A stretch of 64,000 nucleotides of DNA from Halicephalobus mephisto (taxonomy: Eukaryota; Nematoda; Chromadorea; Rhabditida; Panagrolaimidae), in the NCBI GenBank assembly GCA_009193035.1, contig SWDT01000561.1:124001-188000 (forward strand), given 5' to 3'. The notes under the pieces are model-generated. The model had not been told where the DNA came from. It saw nothing but the letters and a program-made list of their open reading frames with translations, and did not search any database. Each line of letters begins with the position of its first letter. Within the stretch, counting starts at the first letter, position 1. Shown in pieces: positions 45,613-58,411 of the stretch. The position numbers and the translations under genes were made by a program.

Positions 45613-48319
45613 ATGGAGCTGGGACAAACGAAACGAGCCCTAGTGTTCTTCCTAACTTTTTTGAGGTTTTTATTTTTATAAAAATAATTTTATAAAATTT
45701 ATTTCAGTTATGCGTTATATCATGCAAGTAGGAAGAACCTCAGTGGAGTCAAAGCCTCGATGTCGAATGACTGGCTCGGAAACGACACCGACAATCCTCA
45801 TAGTCCGCTTTTTCCAAATGAAAATCAAGCAAAAAATTTCCTAGGATCTTTGGATGGACTTTTTATGATTTTTTATGCAGGAGCTTTGTTTTTCTGGGGA
45901 TGGTTAGGAGACAGATGGGATCCGAAACACGTGGTTGTCGTGGGAATGATCGGATCTGCAGTTACTGTAAGTTTTAATAATTTTTAAAAATTAAATTTCA
46001 TAAAATTTTGGAAATTTAACATGAATCTGGAGTTTTGCAGAAATTTTAATAATTTTTAAAAATTAAATTTCATAAAATTTTGAAAATTTAACATGATTCT
46101 GGAATTTTGGAGAAATTTTAATAATTTTTAAAAATTTGATGGAAATTTTTCATTAACATCTGAAATTGTGCATTTTAGGATTTTAGAAATTCGTTTTGGG
46201 ATATTTTTGAGAAAAATTGATACTTTTATATCAAAATATAATTTTTCAGAATTTTGTAAATCTTCCAAAATTCAATAAAAACTTGAATTTGAAGATTTTT
46301 GGAGTTTAAAATATTTTTGAGAAAAATTGATATATAACTTTTATATCAAAATGTAATTTTTTTTAGAATTTTGTAAATCTTCCAAAATTCAATAAAAACT
46401 TGAATTTGAAGGTTTTCGGAATTTGAAATATTTTTGTGAATTAATTTTTATAATTTCTATATCAAAATATAATTTTAAAAAAATTTTTCAGTATTAAAAT
46501 GAAATCTTTGAAATTATTGATTTTGGAAGTTTTTAAGATTCCAGAAATTCGTTTTGAGACATTTTTATAAAAGATTATTTTTTATTTTTATTTTTATTAA
46601 ATTTGGATTTTTTAAAATTTTCCAGAATTTGATGAAAATGTTCAAAAATATTTGAAATTTTTAATTTTTGGAAATTTTAATTTTGGAATTTTAAAAAATT
46701 TGTTTTGAAATTATTTTGGAAAAAAAATTAAAATTAAAATTTTTTTAGTTGGTACTTTTTGGATCTGTGCCTTATTGGCTCGATTTCTACTCGATCAGCT
46801 TCTATGTCTTGATTTACTGTATTTTCGGCGTTCTTCAAGCTTGTGGATGGCCGAATGAAGTCACTATTATGGCTAACTGGTTTCCGAAGGAAAACAGAGG
46901 GGCAGTGATGGGAGCTTGGGCTTCTTGTCAACCTGTAGGAAATATCCTTGGAGCTTTGGTTATATCGTTGGTTATTCCGCTTGGATATCAATGGACATTT
47001 GCTTTTAATTCTGGTTTGATTTTTTTTGGAGGAATTTTACTTCATAGTTGTATTAAAACTAAACCAGATAGATCATCAGAAAATACTGTAGGTAATTTGA
47101 TTGATAATGAAGAAGAAAATACGGTAACAGATGGAATAGAAGAAATTAATCATGAACCAATATCGTTTTTGGAAGCTTTATTTTTGCCGAATGTTCTGGC
47201 ATATTGTTTCTGTAATGCATGTCTTAAAATGGTCAATTATGCTTTCTTTTTTTGGTTACCATTTTATTTGACTCATAAATTTGGATGGAGTGAAGCAGAA
47301 GCAAATCAACTTGCAATATGGTACGATATTGGAGGAGTTATTGGATCTGTAGCTGGAGGAATTGTATCTGTAAGTTGGGATTTTTTTATCAAAATATTAT
47401 GGTTTTTAATTTTTTAAAATTAAAATATGATTTTTTTTTATCAAAATGTTAGTTTTTTAATTTTTAAAATTAAAATATTATGATTTTTTAACCAAAATAT
47501 TGTGATTTTTTATTTTTTAAGTTAAAGTATTATGATTTTTAATTTTTTAGAATTAAAATATTATAATTTGTTTATCAAAATACTATGGTTTTTAATTTTT
47601 TTAAATTAAAATATTATGGTTTTTTAACCAAAATATTGTGATTTTTAATTTTTTTAAATTAAAGTATTATGGTTTTTTAATTTTTTAAAATTAAAATATG
47701 ATTTTTTTTATCAAAATATTGTGATTTTTTATTTTTTAAATTAAAATATTATAATTTTTTATTAAAATATTGTTATTTTTTAATTTTTAGGATCGGTTAG
47801 GTCACAGAAGTCCAATCATAATGATTATGCTTGTGGCATCGTTATTTTCGTTATTTATTTATTCTGATCTTGGACCAAGCAAATTGATAAATGTTTTGAT
47901 GATGACAGTTCTTGGAGTAACGATTTCTGGTCCTTATAATTTGATTGTTGGAACTATATCTGTGGATCTTGGATCACAACCAGCTCTAGCAGGAAATGAG
48001 AAAGCCATGTCGACAGTTACTGGACTCGTTGATGGAACTGGATCAGCGGGATCGGCTATAGGTCAATTTTTCGTTCCAGTTATTCAAAATGCTTTTGGAT
48101 GGAATTACGTTTTTTACATGTTCATCGTTATGGTGAGAATTTCGATTAATTAGATTTGCTGTAATTTTAAACTTTTAGAATTTCGTGTCAGCTCTTTGTC
48201 TTGTTCGTCGATTCTACATTGATTCTCTAGATGTCTGGAGGCATTATCGTCGACGTGGATCCTTCAGTGTTCGTCAAAGATCCCTAGAAGATGAACCACT
48301 ACTTTCAAATGATGACTAA
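45613..48319 (+). CDS. SLC37-type sugar-phosphate/phosphate exchanger
   Basis: Five exons: 45613-45665, 45708-45966, 46749-47369, 47791-48132 and 48179-48319, 1416 nt, 471 aa. Major facilitator superfamily with 12 membrane segments. An R26-K27 pair follows helix 1 (HASRKNLSGVK), as in SLC37/UhpT-like organophosphate antiporters. MFS motif A (GWLGDRW) lies at about 82-88, with its second-half counterpart SDRLGHRSP. The text QACGWPNEVTIMANWFP and the acidic central loop (NEEENTVTDGIEEI) fit SLC37A. In animals these exchange glucose-6-phosphate or glycerol-3-phosphate for phosphate across the ER membrane. Substrate here is inferred. The start codon is 20 nt after an acceptor (ttgttcag). AATAAA at 48549. 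Confidence 0.93.
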
Positions 48320-50700
48320 CTTATTCTTTAAGTATTAATTTCCACTACCTTCATTGGGCACTCTGCAATTACGGTAGTTGTGTTGTCCTACTTGGGCATT
48401 TCTAGTTATAACTTGGCTATTATCTTTGCGGGACCGAAACATGTCTGTATTTTGACATATCTACAAAGCGAACCAAATCATTCCTATCTTCTGGGTCTTT
48501 TCTTGGTGAAAAATCATTAATTTTTAAGATTATTAGCTTTCAAGAGATAATAAAAACTTCCAGCTTAAAGGTGATATCATCCAAGTTCATTGTTTCTCCA
48601 AAGAGAAGATAATGACCCGATTAATTTTAGGTGATCGGGAAGAAAGTTATCAATTGATTCTTTGTTTGAATATAGTAAGAGTTGATGCTGTTGATCTTTA
48701 AACAATTAGATGATTTTAAAGTTAATGAAAAGATTTTTTAATTTTGTAAAATTGGAAAATTTAATAGAAATTTGGAGTCAATATTGGAATTGAGGATTTC
48801 TTTGTTTTGAAAACTATAATATCCATTTTTGACTTTTATGGTAATTAAATTAAAAGTTCGTGGAAATTTCCAGAATATAATGAAAGGTTATGAGATTTCT
48901 GACAGATGCTTGGAAGCTTCTAAGGATTTCTATAATCTCGCTGGAGCTTCAGAGAACTAGAATCTTGTGAACATTTCCGCAACTTTGTGAAACTAAAAGT
49001 TCTAGAAACTCGTGGCGAGATAATTTCATAACGATTTCCATTTCTAATTTTTATAATGGAATGATTTTTAACTACAAAAAACACTAATTTCTTAAAGAGC
49101 CCCCTAAATTAAGTCTTAAACAACATCTTTAAGGAGCCTAACTACAAAATGAGCAACTTCCTGCAAAACATGCATAACTCCATTCCGCAATGACTTCCGG
49201 AATAAATTCACGTCAGAAATCAAAAATGGATAAAGCTGAATGCATTGCAAATTTGATAAGTCCCCGCAATTACGTTTTTATCGTTTTTCAAGTTTTCAGA
49301 TTCTCATTAGAATGCAACATGAGAGCGGAATGACCTTCAAGCCTGCTTCGTTAAGTTATTCCGAGAGCGCTATTTGAACTTATGCTTCTTTGGAACACTT
49401 TGCAGCCGGGATAAAAGAAAAACTCATTATTCGTCCATCAATGGGATTCTGATTGTATAAAATATATCCTGTAGGAGTTTGGACAGATAATTATTCTAAA
49501 TAAAAATAGGTTCAAGACTACAGACTATGTTCATCAAAGAACATAGATTGAGGCTGGCTACAGTACCCTGCAACAAAGGAAATTTGGATCGGAGATAATT
49601 TAACAAAGCCCCTTGTTCTCCTCAGGTATCAAAGAACACAGAATACATAAAAATAGCCTTACCGTAATCCTCGAACAACTTCCTGCAAAAATAAACGTTG
49701 GCCGGAAACCACGGAGAATTCTTCCTCCTTTGGTCAAAAGAACAGTTGAGTTCATTAAAACTATGACGTTTGACCTCGTCCTGTTAATTACGTCGATAGG
49801 TATTATCAGTGACTGAAGTTGATCAATACTTTATATGGGAAGTTAAAGGTCGTCATCGACGGATTGATTTTTTCGCGTGGGCTACAAGCTGATAAGTTTT
49901 TGCACTAATTGAGAGTCAATGAACGTGTACAGTCACTTCCGGAAGGATACCGCAATCTTGAAAATCATATAAAAAACAATCACAATCATGAGTCATGCAT
50001 GGTACAAAAAGTAATCGTAAAAATATTTACTTAAAATTGAAGGAAAAACTCGGTTGTGTAAAAGTTGCTCGCGAAGAAGTGTTATATATGGAAATTAATT
50101 CGCGTAAAAGGTCTTATATATGAAAATTGTTCTAGGAAAGGTGTTATATATGAACATTGTTCACGTAGAGGTGTTATATATGGAAATTAGTTCGCGTAAA
50201 AGGTGTTATATATGAACATTGTTCGCGTAGAGGTGTTATATATAAAAATTAATTCGCGTAAAAGATCTTATAATGAAAAGTAATTTGTGAACTTTTCATA
50301 ACGGAAAAACTAATCGTGTGAAAGACTCTACAACGGAAAAACAACTAGCGGAAGGGTCTTATAACGAAAAACAATTTGCGAAAAAGTTTTATAACGAAAA
50401 ATAGGAAACGAAAAAGTTTTACAACAGAAACTTGGATGTAGGGAAGCCTCAACTTTGATCATTCGACGCACGTCTGATGAAAGTTTTCGTGTCAAGACAC
50501 AGGACTGGCATACTGTATTTCCTTTGAAGTTGTTATTTGAAACTTAAAATTCCTAAATTTCCTACTTTTCTCTTTTTTTTTTTTCTTTTTTTTTCATTTT
50601 TTTTCATTATTTTCATTTACTATCCCTTCCCAAACTGATTTCCTTTCTTTGAATTCCTCAAATTGTCAATATTCAACCTATTTTCTATTGTATCACTGAA
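48320..50700. other. Intergenic region with short repeats, no gene seen
   Basis: 48320-48560 is the likely 3' UTR of the SLC37 gene. 50085-50270 has a 33-36 bp repeat ('gaggtgttatatatggaaatt', 'agttcgcgtaaaag'), fading to 'ataacgaaaaacaa' units by 50410. Between them only short frames occur, without splice partners. Confidence 0.5.
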
Positions 50701-52171
50701 TTCCCAGTTCTTTCCTGGAGTCGTTTTTTATTCTTGCCCGTTTTTCTCACGCCGCAGTTATTCCTTTCTTCGCTTGATCGAGGAACTCGAGGCATAATGG
50801 CCATTTTTGGCGCCAACATATTAATAACCGTTGATGGAAGTGGTTTGGTCTTCATTTTTGTTGGTCAAGAACGACACCGCCCACTTCAGTCTTGCGCGAA
50901 AAGACTGGAACTTGACTGGTTATAGTATATGGAAACGGTAATCGGGCAATAAAGGTCAAAAGTGTCTTGGAAGTTCTGAGTCATAGCTTTGACCTAATCA
51001 GGATTTGAGTCGATGAGTCGTCCACACCCACGACATTTCTAACCTGTTTAATGAAAAGAATGCTTACGTGTGTTCGAGAGTTTATCAGAAAAAAGCAGTA
51101 TTCATTGTTGCTTATCAATCTCAGGTTTTACGTGAGCACTTTTTCGTGCTTTATAAGGCAGTCTCTTCAACTAAGAAAATCACTTTCATTTTTGAGGAAA
51201 ATCAATGACTCAAAAAATCCTCAAGATTGATGACTCAAACTTGTTGATTATCACGCCCACGTCTGATTCCCATATAAGAAGAGTTTTGAGGTCATTTTCT
51301 CACTGATACAAACTCTCTAGCTGAATACATTTTCCTTCATAAGCATGTCCTAAAAAGGCAAATGTCCGTCTTCCTCACACACGCAAGTTGACTCTTTGCG
51401 CAAGCTTGAGTCCTCATTTTCTCTCACGCTATTGGCCGAGTTTTCAGAAATGAATCAGAAGAATTTGTCTTCCGCTTCAAGAAGACGACAATGTTTATTG
51501 AAGAACAAGGCTGGCTCACTTTCACTCTGTAAACAATCCGATCAAGATCTTTTTTGGAAGGTATGACGACAGTCCGGGGGTGGAGTCACCTTTGTTACTG
51601 TCTCATCCTATCCATTTTAAGGTTATCATATTTAAACTCGGAACATTCGTGTACTTGTCTGTTTGACTCGATTGCGTACTTTCCATATATCGATATGTCC
51701 CCAAAGTCGTTTTTTGATTATTTTAAAACCTTGAACATTTGCATAATTTACTTTTCTAATGCTATTACATAATTTCGAGACTCTAATACAGCTTTAGGCA
51801 CTTTTTCGGTGATTTTTAAACTTTAAATATCCATATATTTTACTTGTCTGGTCTATTGTGTACTTTTTATATGCAAATTTCTTTCCAAAATCACTCGTTA
51901 ATCTATTTCTGCACTTTTTGAAATTAAACTAATGCTATATTCTTTTAAAGCTCCAATATAACGTGTATTCGGAGTTATTCTTATCATTTTCCCTGGCCAT
52001 TGACGCGATGGCTTTTCCGTGAGTATTTGATTTTCTAGTTACAAGCTCTATCGTTTCTGTCTTCGCGCCTCATTATGTTTATATTTCTTCATGTGAATGG
52101 TTAATCAAATCAATCAAGTTCGTATATTACGCAATAATACAACTTTGGAATTTTTCAGCTATTTTGAAATA
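50701..52171 (+). promoter_or_regulatory. Upstream region of the Kruppel-like factor gene
   Basis: GC-richer than other gaps. A palindromic TTGGCGCCAA at about 50806 matches an E2F-type site, and CCGCCCACTT is at 50878. A possible upstream exon starts at 51450 (ATG two bases after an acceptor ttttcag), is open for 37 codons and meets a donor-like AAG|GTATGA at 51558. Spliced to 52159 it would end at once in TGA, so it would be an upstream ORF in the 5' leader. Another acceptor (tttttcag) ends at 52158, 13 nt before the factor's ATG. Confidence 0.35.
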
Positions 52172-54021
52172 ATGCAAACGATGTCGTTACCAGCATACGA
52201 TTCTATTAAATCGGAACCTATTTACCGAGATTCTTGTAAAGAAGTAATGAATTTTTTTGGATATGAAGGTGAGTAATTTCTTTGATTTTGGTTTTTGTAT
52301 GAAAAATGCATGGACAAATAAGGAAAGCTTTACTTCCTCGGAAGAAACTCTGGATGCTTCTTCCTTCTACAGTTTTATTATTTGTTTGCTCTCCTTTCGC
52401 TTTCTGCGCATTGAATCACTTTTCTTTACACGCGGGCCAGAAGGATCCATAAAAGCAGAATCCACAAAAACTTTAGAGCTTCAAAATTGCGAAATTCTTG
52501 TCACGGATTGTAATTTTATATTTTTTCAGATTTTGGAACGAATCAGATTCATAATCAAGGGATGAATCTTTACGGTAATTACGATAGTCCGTATATTCCG
52601 AATTCTGATGCCCTAAATGGACCGGTTATTAACAACTTTAATATCTACTACCCACCGCAAGATATAAGACAAGAAATGGTCTATGGACAGCAATTGCAGC
52701 AACTTCAAGTTTCTACTAATAACCATACTTTTCTACCTCAGAATCATCCACACACGATTCCTCGACAATCAAGCACTTCCTCGACTCATTCTTCGAGTTC
52801 TAATTCTAGTTACGATCATCATTCTCCTGCTGGGTGTACTTCTACGGCTTCTGTTTCGACTTTGGAACAGGAAGATATTGCTAGAGTACTTCCGAAGCAT
52901 GTGAGAGATAAAGTTTTTAATCCTCCGTCTGCCACGAATCCTCAGCATTATGCTAGATCAGCTAGAAGAAACAGGTCGGAGTTGAACGAGAAACGTAATC
53001 ATCGTTGCGATTATCCCGGTAAGTTGTCAAAACAAGTGGTAATCGGATACGATTCGCACTCGTGTTAATCGTTGAAGCAAACAATAATCCACTTGAGATT
53101 TCTACAATTACAGTAATCGTTTTAGGTTGCGATAAAGTCTATACTAAATCTAGTCACCTTAAGGCTCATCGTCGTCTTCACACGGGTATGTTGATTACAG
53201 TAATAAAAAAATTTCGGGAAAAGATCAAAAGAATATATCTTAAAAGAAGGTTGTTGACCTCAGGTTTATAGCCATTCGCGCAGTCTTTTCGGCAAGTTTT
53301 GGTTTGCAAATATGGCTACTTAATTAGACATTGCGGTCAATGGAGAAAAGAAGAGTAACTGTCTCCGAATATTTTTGGCGCTTATATTTGTCCACTTGAG
53401 CGGTTGTTAGCGGTAATCTGATCTGAGAACGACCTAAATAATTATAAACAATGGACCGACTTATATTCATAAGCGGACTAATCTCCCTTTGGCGGGTTGT
53501 GGTTTTTTGGATGTTTTTTTAGTAATTTTATGTGTAAAAATCAACTTTAAAAAGTTGTATTTTATATTTTGATTTAGAAGTTTCTAGATGGCTTTAAAAA
53601 TTGCAAAATCATCACTGCGGAAAAGTAGAATTCTCATACAAGTTACTGTAGTTTTTGAAAACTCGCATCAAGACCACTGTTAAAAAACTTATTTTTAATT
53701 TTTGGAATGTTATAATTATTGTTTTTAGGTGAAAAACCATATGTTTGTGAAATTCCAAATTGTGGATGGACATTTGCGAGATCAGATGAATTGACTCGTC
53801 ATTACCGTAAACACACTGGGGCGAAACCTTTTAAATGTCAAGAATGTGGAAGAGGATTTGCGAGATCCGACCATCTTCAACTTCATATGAAACGCCATGC
53901 TCCTAGACCCCCTAGGACTGCCAGTAATTCTTCTTCTTCACCTTCTCCTCCAATTGTCCAACAACCCTTCCAACAAGTGCAATCTTTTCAAATGATGGTT
54001 CCTCCACCGATGGGATACTAG
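52172..54021 (+). CDS. klf: Kruppel-like factor, three C2H2 zinc fingers
   Basis: Four exons: 52172-52268, 52530-53018, 53126-53185 and 53729-54021, 939 nt, 312 aa. The first ~190 residues are Gln/Asn/Ser/Pro-rich, as in an activation or repression region. Three C-terminal fingers follow: C192/C197...H210/H214, C222/C227...H240/H244 and C252/C255...H268/H272, joined by HTGEKP and HTGAKP linkers. Finger-2 and -3 helix residues (RSDELTR, RSDHLQL) match KLF/SP factors that bind CACCC/GC boxes. Finger 1 (TKSSHLKAH) is KLF-like rather than SP-like. Introns interrupt the reading frame inside finger 1 and at the finger 1-2 linker. C. elegans has klf-1, -2 and -3; I cannot tell the ortholog. Confidence 0.93.
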
Positions 54022-54329
54022 ATATTACGCAAAAATCAAAAAATAATTATCCTATTTTCATTCCTTTATTTCTTTAAATTTCTTAAAAAATTATATCTCA
54101 AATGTATCCAGAACGGATATCCGTGCCTTCTCGCCATTTACATTCATAATTTGTTTTGTTATTTTTGATTGAATAGATTTATAAAGTTTTAAATTAGTCA
54201 AAAATTGGGATTTTGAAATTTTTAGTTTGCTGAAGGATCATGAGTCATAACTTCCTCCTTCGTCTTTTTTGAGTACCTGAATTTCATCTATGGAAATTTT
54301 TAGTTTTATTTTTTTAAAGACGATTTTTC

Positions 54330-55250
54330 AGGAATGAGAATAAAGGTAAGGGTAACGATAGAACATGTAAGGATTAAGATAAAACGAGAGGTGAAAATAA
54401 GAGGAAGGATGGGCGTAAACGTAAGAAGAAAGGTAACAATAAATATAGGAGAATAGATAAGGATAATAGTAGGGGTAAGGGTAAGGGTAAGGATAGGGGT
54501 AGGGGTAGGGGTAGAGGTAGGGGTAGAGGAATAAATAAGGATAGTGGTAGGAATAGAGGTAGGGGGATAGATAAGGATAGTGATAGAGGTAAGGGTAAGG
54601 ACAGGGGTAGCAATAAAGGTAGAAATGTGGATGAAGGTAGGTGTAGGAGAGTAGATGAGGGTCAGAGTGGATCTAGGGGTGAAGAGAAAGATGAATGTAG
54701 AAGAACAGATAAAAGTAAGGATAGAAGAAGAGGTAAGAGTAGAAGGAAAGATGAAAGTAATCACGAAGGTGAAGTCAGGGGTAGAGGAAGAGGGTAGGAG
54801 AACCAATAAGGAAAAATAAAAGTAAGGATAAAAAATTAATGAAAGTAAAAATGAAGACAGAGGTAGAGGTAGGGAAAAAAGGTAGGAGAACTAATAAAAA
54901 ATAGAAAAACTAATGAATGTAAAAATAGAGGTAAGGGTAGAAGAAATAATGAAAGTAAAAATGAAGGCAGAGATAGAGGTAGGGAAAAAAGGTAGGAGAA
55001 TTAATAAAAAAATAGAAATAGAAAATTAATGAAAGTAAAAATAAATGTAAAAATAGAGGTAAAAGTAAAAGAACTAATAAAAGTAAAAATGAAGACAGAG
55101 ATAGAGGTAGGAGAAAAGGGTAGGAGAATTAATAAAAAAATAGAAAATTAATGAATGTAAAAATAAAGGTAAATGTAAAAGTAAAAGTGCTGATGAAAAC
55201 AAAAGTAGGAAGTAAGGATGATGATAAAAATCAGGATAAATATGAGGATA
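54330..55250. repeat. G-rich GGTAGG/GGTAAG hexamer-like repeat
   Basis: The plus strand is almost pure A/G with T every six bases: TAAGGG and TAGGGG runs (densest 54470-54600), then AGGTAGA and AAGTAAAAAT variants to 55250. The reverse-strand frames rich in L/P/T/S are products of the repeat. It resembles degenerate telomere-like DNA, but not the TTAGGC repeat common in nematodes. Confidence 0.7.
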
Positions 55251-55404
55251 AGTTTTTCCAAAATTAACAATGGAAGTTTATTTGTTCGAAGTGGTTTTTT
55301 GGAATGAGTTATCACTTAGAACTTTATCGAACGTTTCAAAGTAATTACAATATAGGGTTACAAACTTGATATACTCAGGCTTTGAATTTTTCTCCTCTAT
55401 TGTT

Positions 55405-55655
55405 CGTATATCTCAGCCTTCTGATGATCTTCAGGGAATTTTTCTTCTTACTAGGATGATCTTCAGGGAATTCTTTTTTTTACTAGGATGATCTTCAAGG
55501 AATCCTTTTTCTTATTAGGATCATCTTCAGGAAATCCTTTTTCTTACTAGGATGATCTTCAGGGAATCCTTTTTCTTATTAGGATCATCTTCAAGGAATC
55601 CTTTTTCTTACTAGGATCATCTTCAAGGAATTCTTCTTCTCACTAGGATCGTCTT
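55405..55655. repeat. 36-37-bp tandem repeat
   Basis: About seven copies of 'actaggatgatcttcaggga' followed by 'atcctttttctt'. It ends next to the tRNA-like sequence at 55.74 kb. Confidence 0.8.
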
Positions 55656-55741
55656 TTCGGTCCTTCTTCTGATCTTGTTTCTTCCTTTGATGAGTGCTTC
55701 TTGGCCGTTTGTAGTCAAATTGCGGCTGGCAAGACCTGGAT

Positions 55742-55823
55742 CTGCAGTCTTCGGTCGGGACTCGAATCTGGATCTCATGAATTTCACGTCATGTGACTAG
55801 CCGCTGTACTACCCCGAAGACGG
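55742..55823 (-). other. tRNA-like sequence, degenerate
   Basis: On the minus strand a perfect 7-bp acceptor pairing (GTCTTCG/CGAAGAC) encloses a box A-like GGTAGTACAGCGG, an anticodon-type stem CATGA/TCATG with an 8-nt loop, and a box B-like ATTCGAGTCC. The T stem is badly paired. Likely a tRNA pseudogene or SINE head. Confidence 0.4.
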
Positions 55824-56309
55824 AATGAGTTATGTCATTTTAAAATTCCTGAAATGTAGATTCAGGATCTAAAAAAGATAAAAAAATAAAAATTAAATTT
55901 CAAAAAAAATCTTTTTTTAAATAAAAATTAAATTTCGAAAAAAAACTTTTATAAAATTTTCCAATTGAGACCTATAATTGTAAAATTTTGTGTTTGTTTG
56001 ATTTTACAAGACCCTAAAATTATAATGTTATAAAAAATAGAAATGTTTGTCATAAAATTTTGAAAAAATTTTTCGATGAAAATTTTTAGAATTTTTCTGG
56101 TTAGGACCAAAAGTTGTAAAATTTTAAGTTTACGAAAATCTATAAACTTTAAAATCATAATATTTTTAAAAAATAAAAAATTTTCATAAAAAAAATTGAA
56201 AAATGGTCCTGACACGAAATTTTAGAATTTTCCAGTCGAGACCAAAAACTGAACTTTTAAATTTTTGTTTTTTTTATTATCAAGTCTTCGTTTTACAAAA
56301 AATACAACA

Positions 56310-56720
56310 AAAAGTGACTACCGTATCTTTCAAGGATTTTCGTGCTGGGAAGTAAACTTTTCAAAATGTTTTAACCATTCATAAAATTATTTGATTTTTG
56401 TTTTTTATCATACATCAAAAGTTTTTAGTAACACAAAAGACACCCAAAAAGTACAATATAAAGTGACTACCGTATCTCTCAAGGATTTTCGTGCTGGGAA
56501 GTAAACTTTTCAAAATGTTTTAACCATTCGTAAAATTATTTAATTTTTATTTTTTATCATACATCAAAAGTTTTTAGCCACACAAAAGACACTCAAAAAA
56601 TACAATATAAAGCGGCTACCGTATCTCTCAAGGACTTTCGTGTTGGGAAGTAAATTTTTCAAAATGTTTTAACCATTCATAAAATTATTTAAAATCCTTT
56701 AATTCTTGTTTTTTTATCAA
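56310..56720. repeat. 150-bp tandem repeat, three copies
   Basis: 'accgtatctctcaaggattttcgtgctggg' type text (with small changes) occurs at 56318, 56468 and 56617, followed by 'aagtaaacttttcaaaatg'. Copies are about 90 percent alike by eye. 55830-56300 is AT-rich with 'ggtcctgacacgaaat' at 56204. 56720-57349 has no gene, but a GC-rich patch at 57070-57190 (cccgcgcaaaa). Confidence 0.75.
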
Positions 56721-57349
56721 TTATTAATGCACTTTTGTTTTTCTATTTTGACAATTGTTTTTTAAGGAACTAAAAAAACATTTTTTTCTTGTGGAAAAAT
56801 ATCCTCAACAACACCAAAGACCGATGGCCTCTGGTCATTTCGTAATTCTTGTTGACATTAATTTTGTTTTTTTAAACTACAAATTCCTATTTTTAGAGTA
56901 AAAAATATAAAATTATTTCAAATTTTCGAATTTCTATTTAAAAACTGAAAAATTTAAAAATCCCAAATCCGGTAATTCATACTTTTTCGATTTTTAAACT
57001 TTAAAAATTCTAAAAATCTACAAAAAAACAAAAATCTTAATTTTTTGTAAAAGTATAGTTTTTTTTGAAATTTTTGAATTCCCGCGCAAAAAGTAGAAAA
57101 ACGGCAATTCTGTCAAAACCGACTCGCTCTGTCCTCACTCGCGTCTCTTTTTCTTCTCAATCCTAAAATCCCCCAAAAACCCGGAACTACTCCACATTGT
57201 CCAGTTTTTTACACCGAAAAATTTATTTACAAAAAGTTACAAACCTTTACTAGAGCAACACGGAACTTACAATTTAGAAGTTCATAAAATTAAAAAAATA
57301 AACACATGAACACGCGGAAAACAAAACTTGGTCGGCTCCAGAAGCCCGA

Positions 57350-57802
57350 CTACTTCTTCTTCTCGATAGCGGGCTGGCCCTGCTTGAAGCTGATTGGAAT
57401 GGATCTCTTCTGGGATTCAGGAAGAGAAGCACGAGTACCAGAAACCACCAATCTGCCATCACCATCGATGTCGCACTTGATGGAATCTCTGCAGGAGCCA
57501 TGCGGGAGCTTCACTCTTCTGATAAAGGACCGTTCGACAGATTCGTTCTCCTTCATTTCGCTGTGAGATCCACGGACAACCAAATCGTCTCCTTCAATAT
57601 CGACTTTGAGTTCCTCCGGCTTGAATCCAGCAGCATTCACCTGGTAGTTGAAGTCACCATTGGGCTCCACAGTCAAACGAGCAGGATGGTCCCTGAGACG
57701 AAGACGATGGCTGTGCTCGTCGAAGAAGGTATCCAGCATATCGAAGCCATAAGGGTCATGACGACGATGAAGACGGAACGGATCCCAGAACATCAAAGAC
57801 AT
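57350..57802 (-). CDS. Small heat-shock protein (alpha-crystallin/HSP20)
   Basis: An uninterrupted coding exon, 150 aa. The N-terminal region (about 1-42, with FWDPFRLHRR) is followed by the alpha-crystallin domain (about 43-130): FNYQVNAAGFKPEELKVDI, DDLVVRG, FIRRVKLP and the closing GRLVVSG. The C-terminal tail has the IPI anchor (SIPISF) used for oligomer packing, then a Lys-rich end. Such proteins hold unfolded proteins in the cytosol. An acceptor (ttatttcag, minus strand) lies at 57844-57846, 41 nt before the ATG, so the 5' leader is spliced. The promoter with heat-shock elements is at 58.4 kb. Confidence 0.97.
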   Translation of the reverse strand: MSLMFWDPFRLHRRHDPYGFDMLDTFFDEHSHRLRLRDHPARLTVEPNGDFNYQVNAAGFKPEELKVDIEGDDLVVRGSHSEMKENESVERSFIRRVKLPHGSCRDSIKCDIDGDGRLVVSGTRASLPESQKRSIPISFKQGQPAIEKKK

Positions 57803-58139
57803 CTTAGCAGTATTAAGTAGTAGTAGTCAAAGTTGATATAAAACTGAAATAAAACCAATCAAAAAAATGAACAAAAACCAAAAATCCCACGATTTTACAA
57901 GAATAAACAATGACGCTAAAATGGACATATGAACTCAAAATTAATCGAAAATTATCAAAAACCAAAATTTCACGACTTTACAGGGATAAATAGTAGCAAT
58001 AGTAAAAGGTGATATATGAATCTAAAGAATCCGAACAAAGACGGGTAAAAAGTGAATATTCGACTTTGGAATAAACAGCAGTAATAGTAAAATCCTATAC
58101 GCGGATATAAAACTCGAGCAGAAATGGATAAAAAGCAAA

Positions 58140-58335
58140 ATCCCACGACTTAGAGATAAACAGTAATAATAGTAAAAGTTAATACACAAATTTAAAAAAA
58201 GAACAAAAAGAATAAAAAGTAAAGTCCTACTGCCTAAGGATAAACAGTAATAATAGTAAAAGTTAATACACGAATTTAAAACAAAAAAGAATAAAAAGTA
58301 AAGTCCTACTGCCTAAGGATGAACAGTAATAGTAG
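58140..58335. repeat. About 68-bp tandem repeat in the leader intron
   Basis: 'aaagtaaagtcctactgcct' with 'aaggataaacagtaataatag' occurs twice plus a diverged third copy, between the small heat-shock promoter and its coding exon. Confidence 0.6.
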
Positions 58336-58411
58336 TAATAATAGGGAAAGTGAATTTACAAACTCGAGCGAAAATGAATCAGAAATCGACAGAAACTAAA
58401 ATTTTCCGGCT

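Noticed and set aside
54306..54806. A 166-codon minus-strand frame rich in Thr/Pro/Leu/Ile
   Set aside because: It is the translation of the G-rich hexamer repeat; a second frame is open over the same bases. No splice sites or domain.
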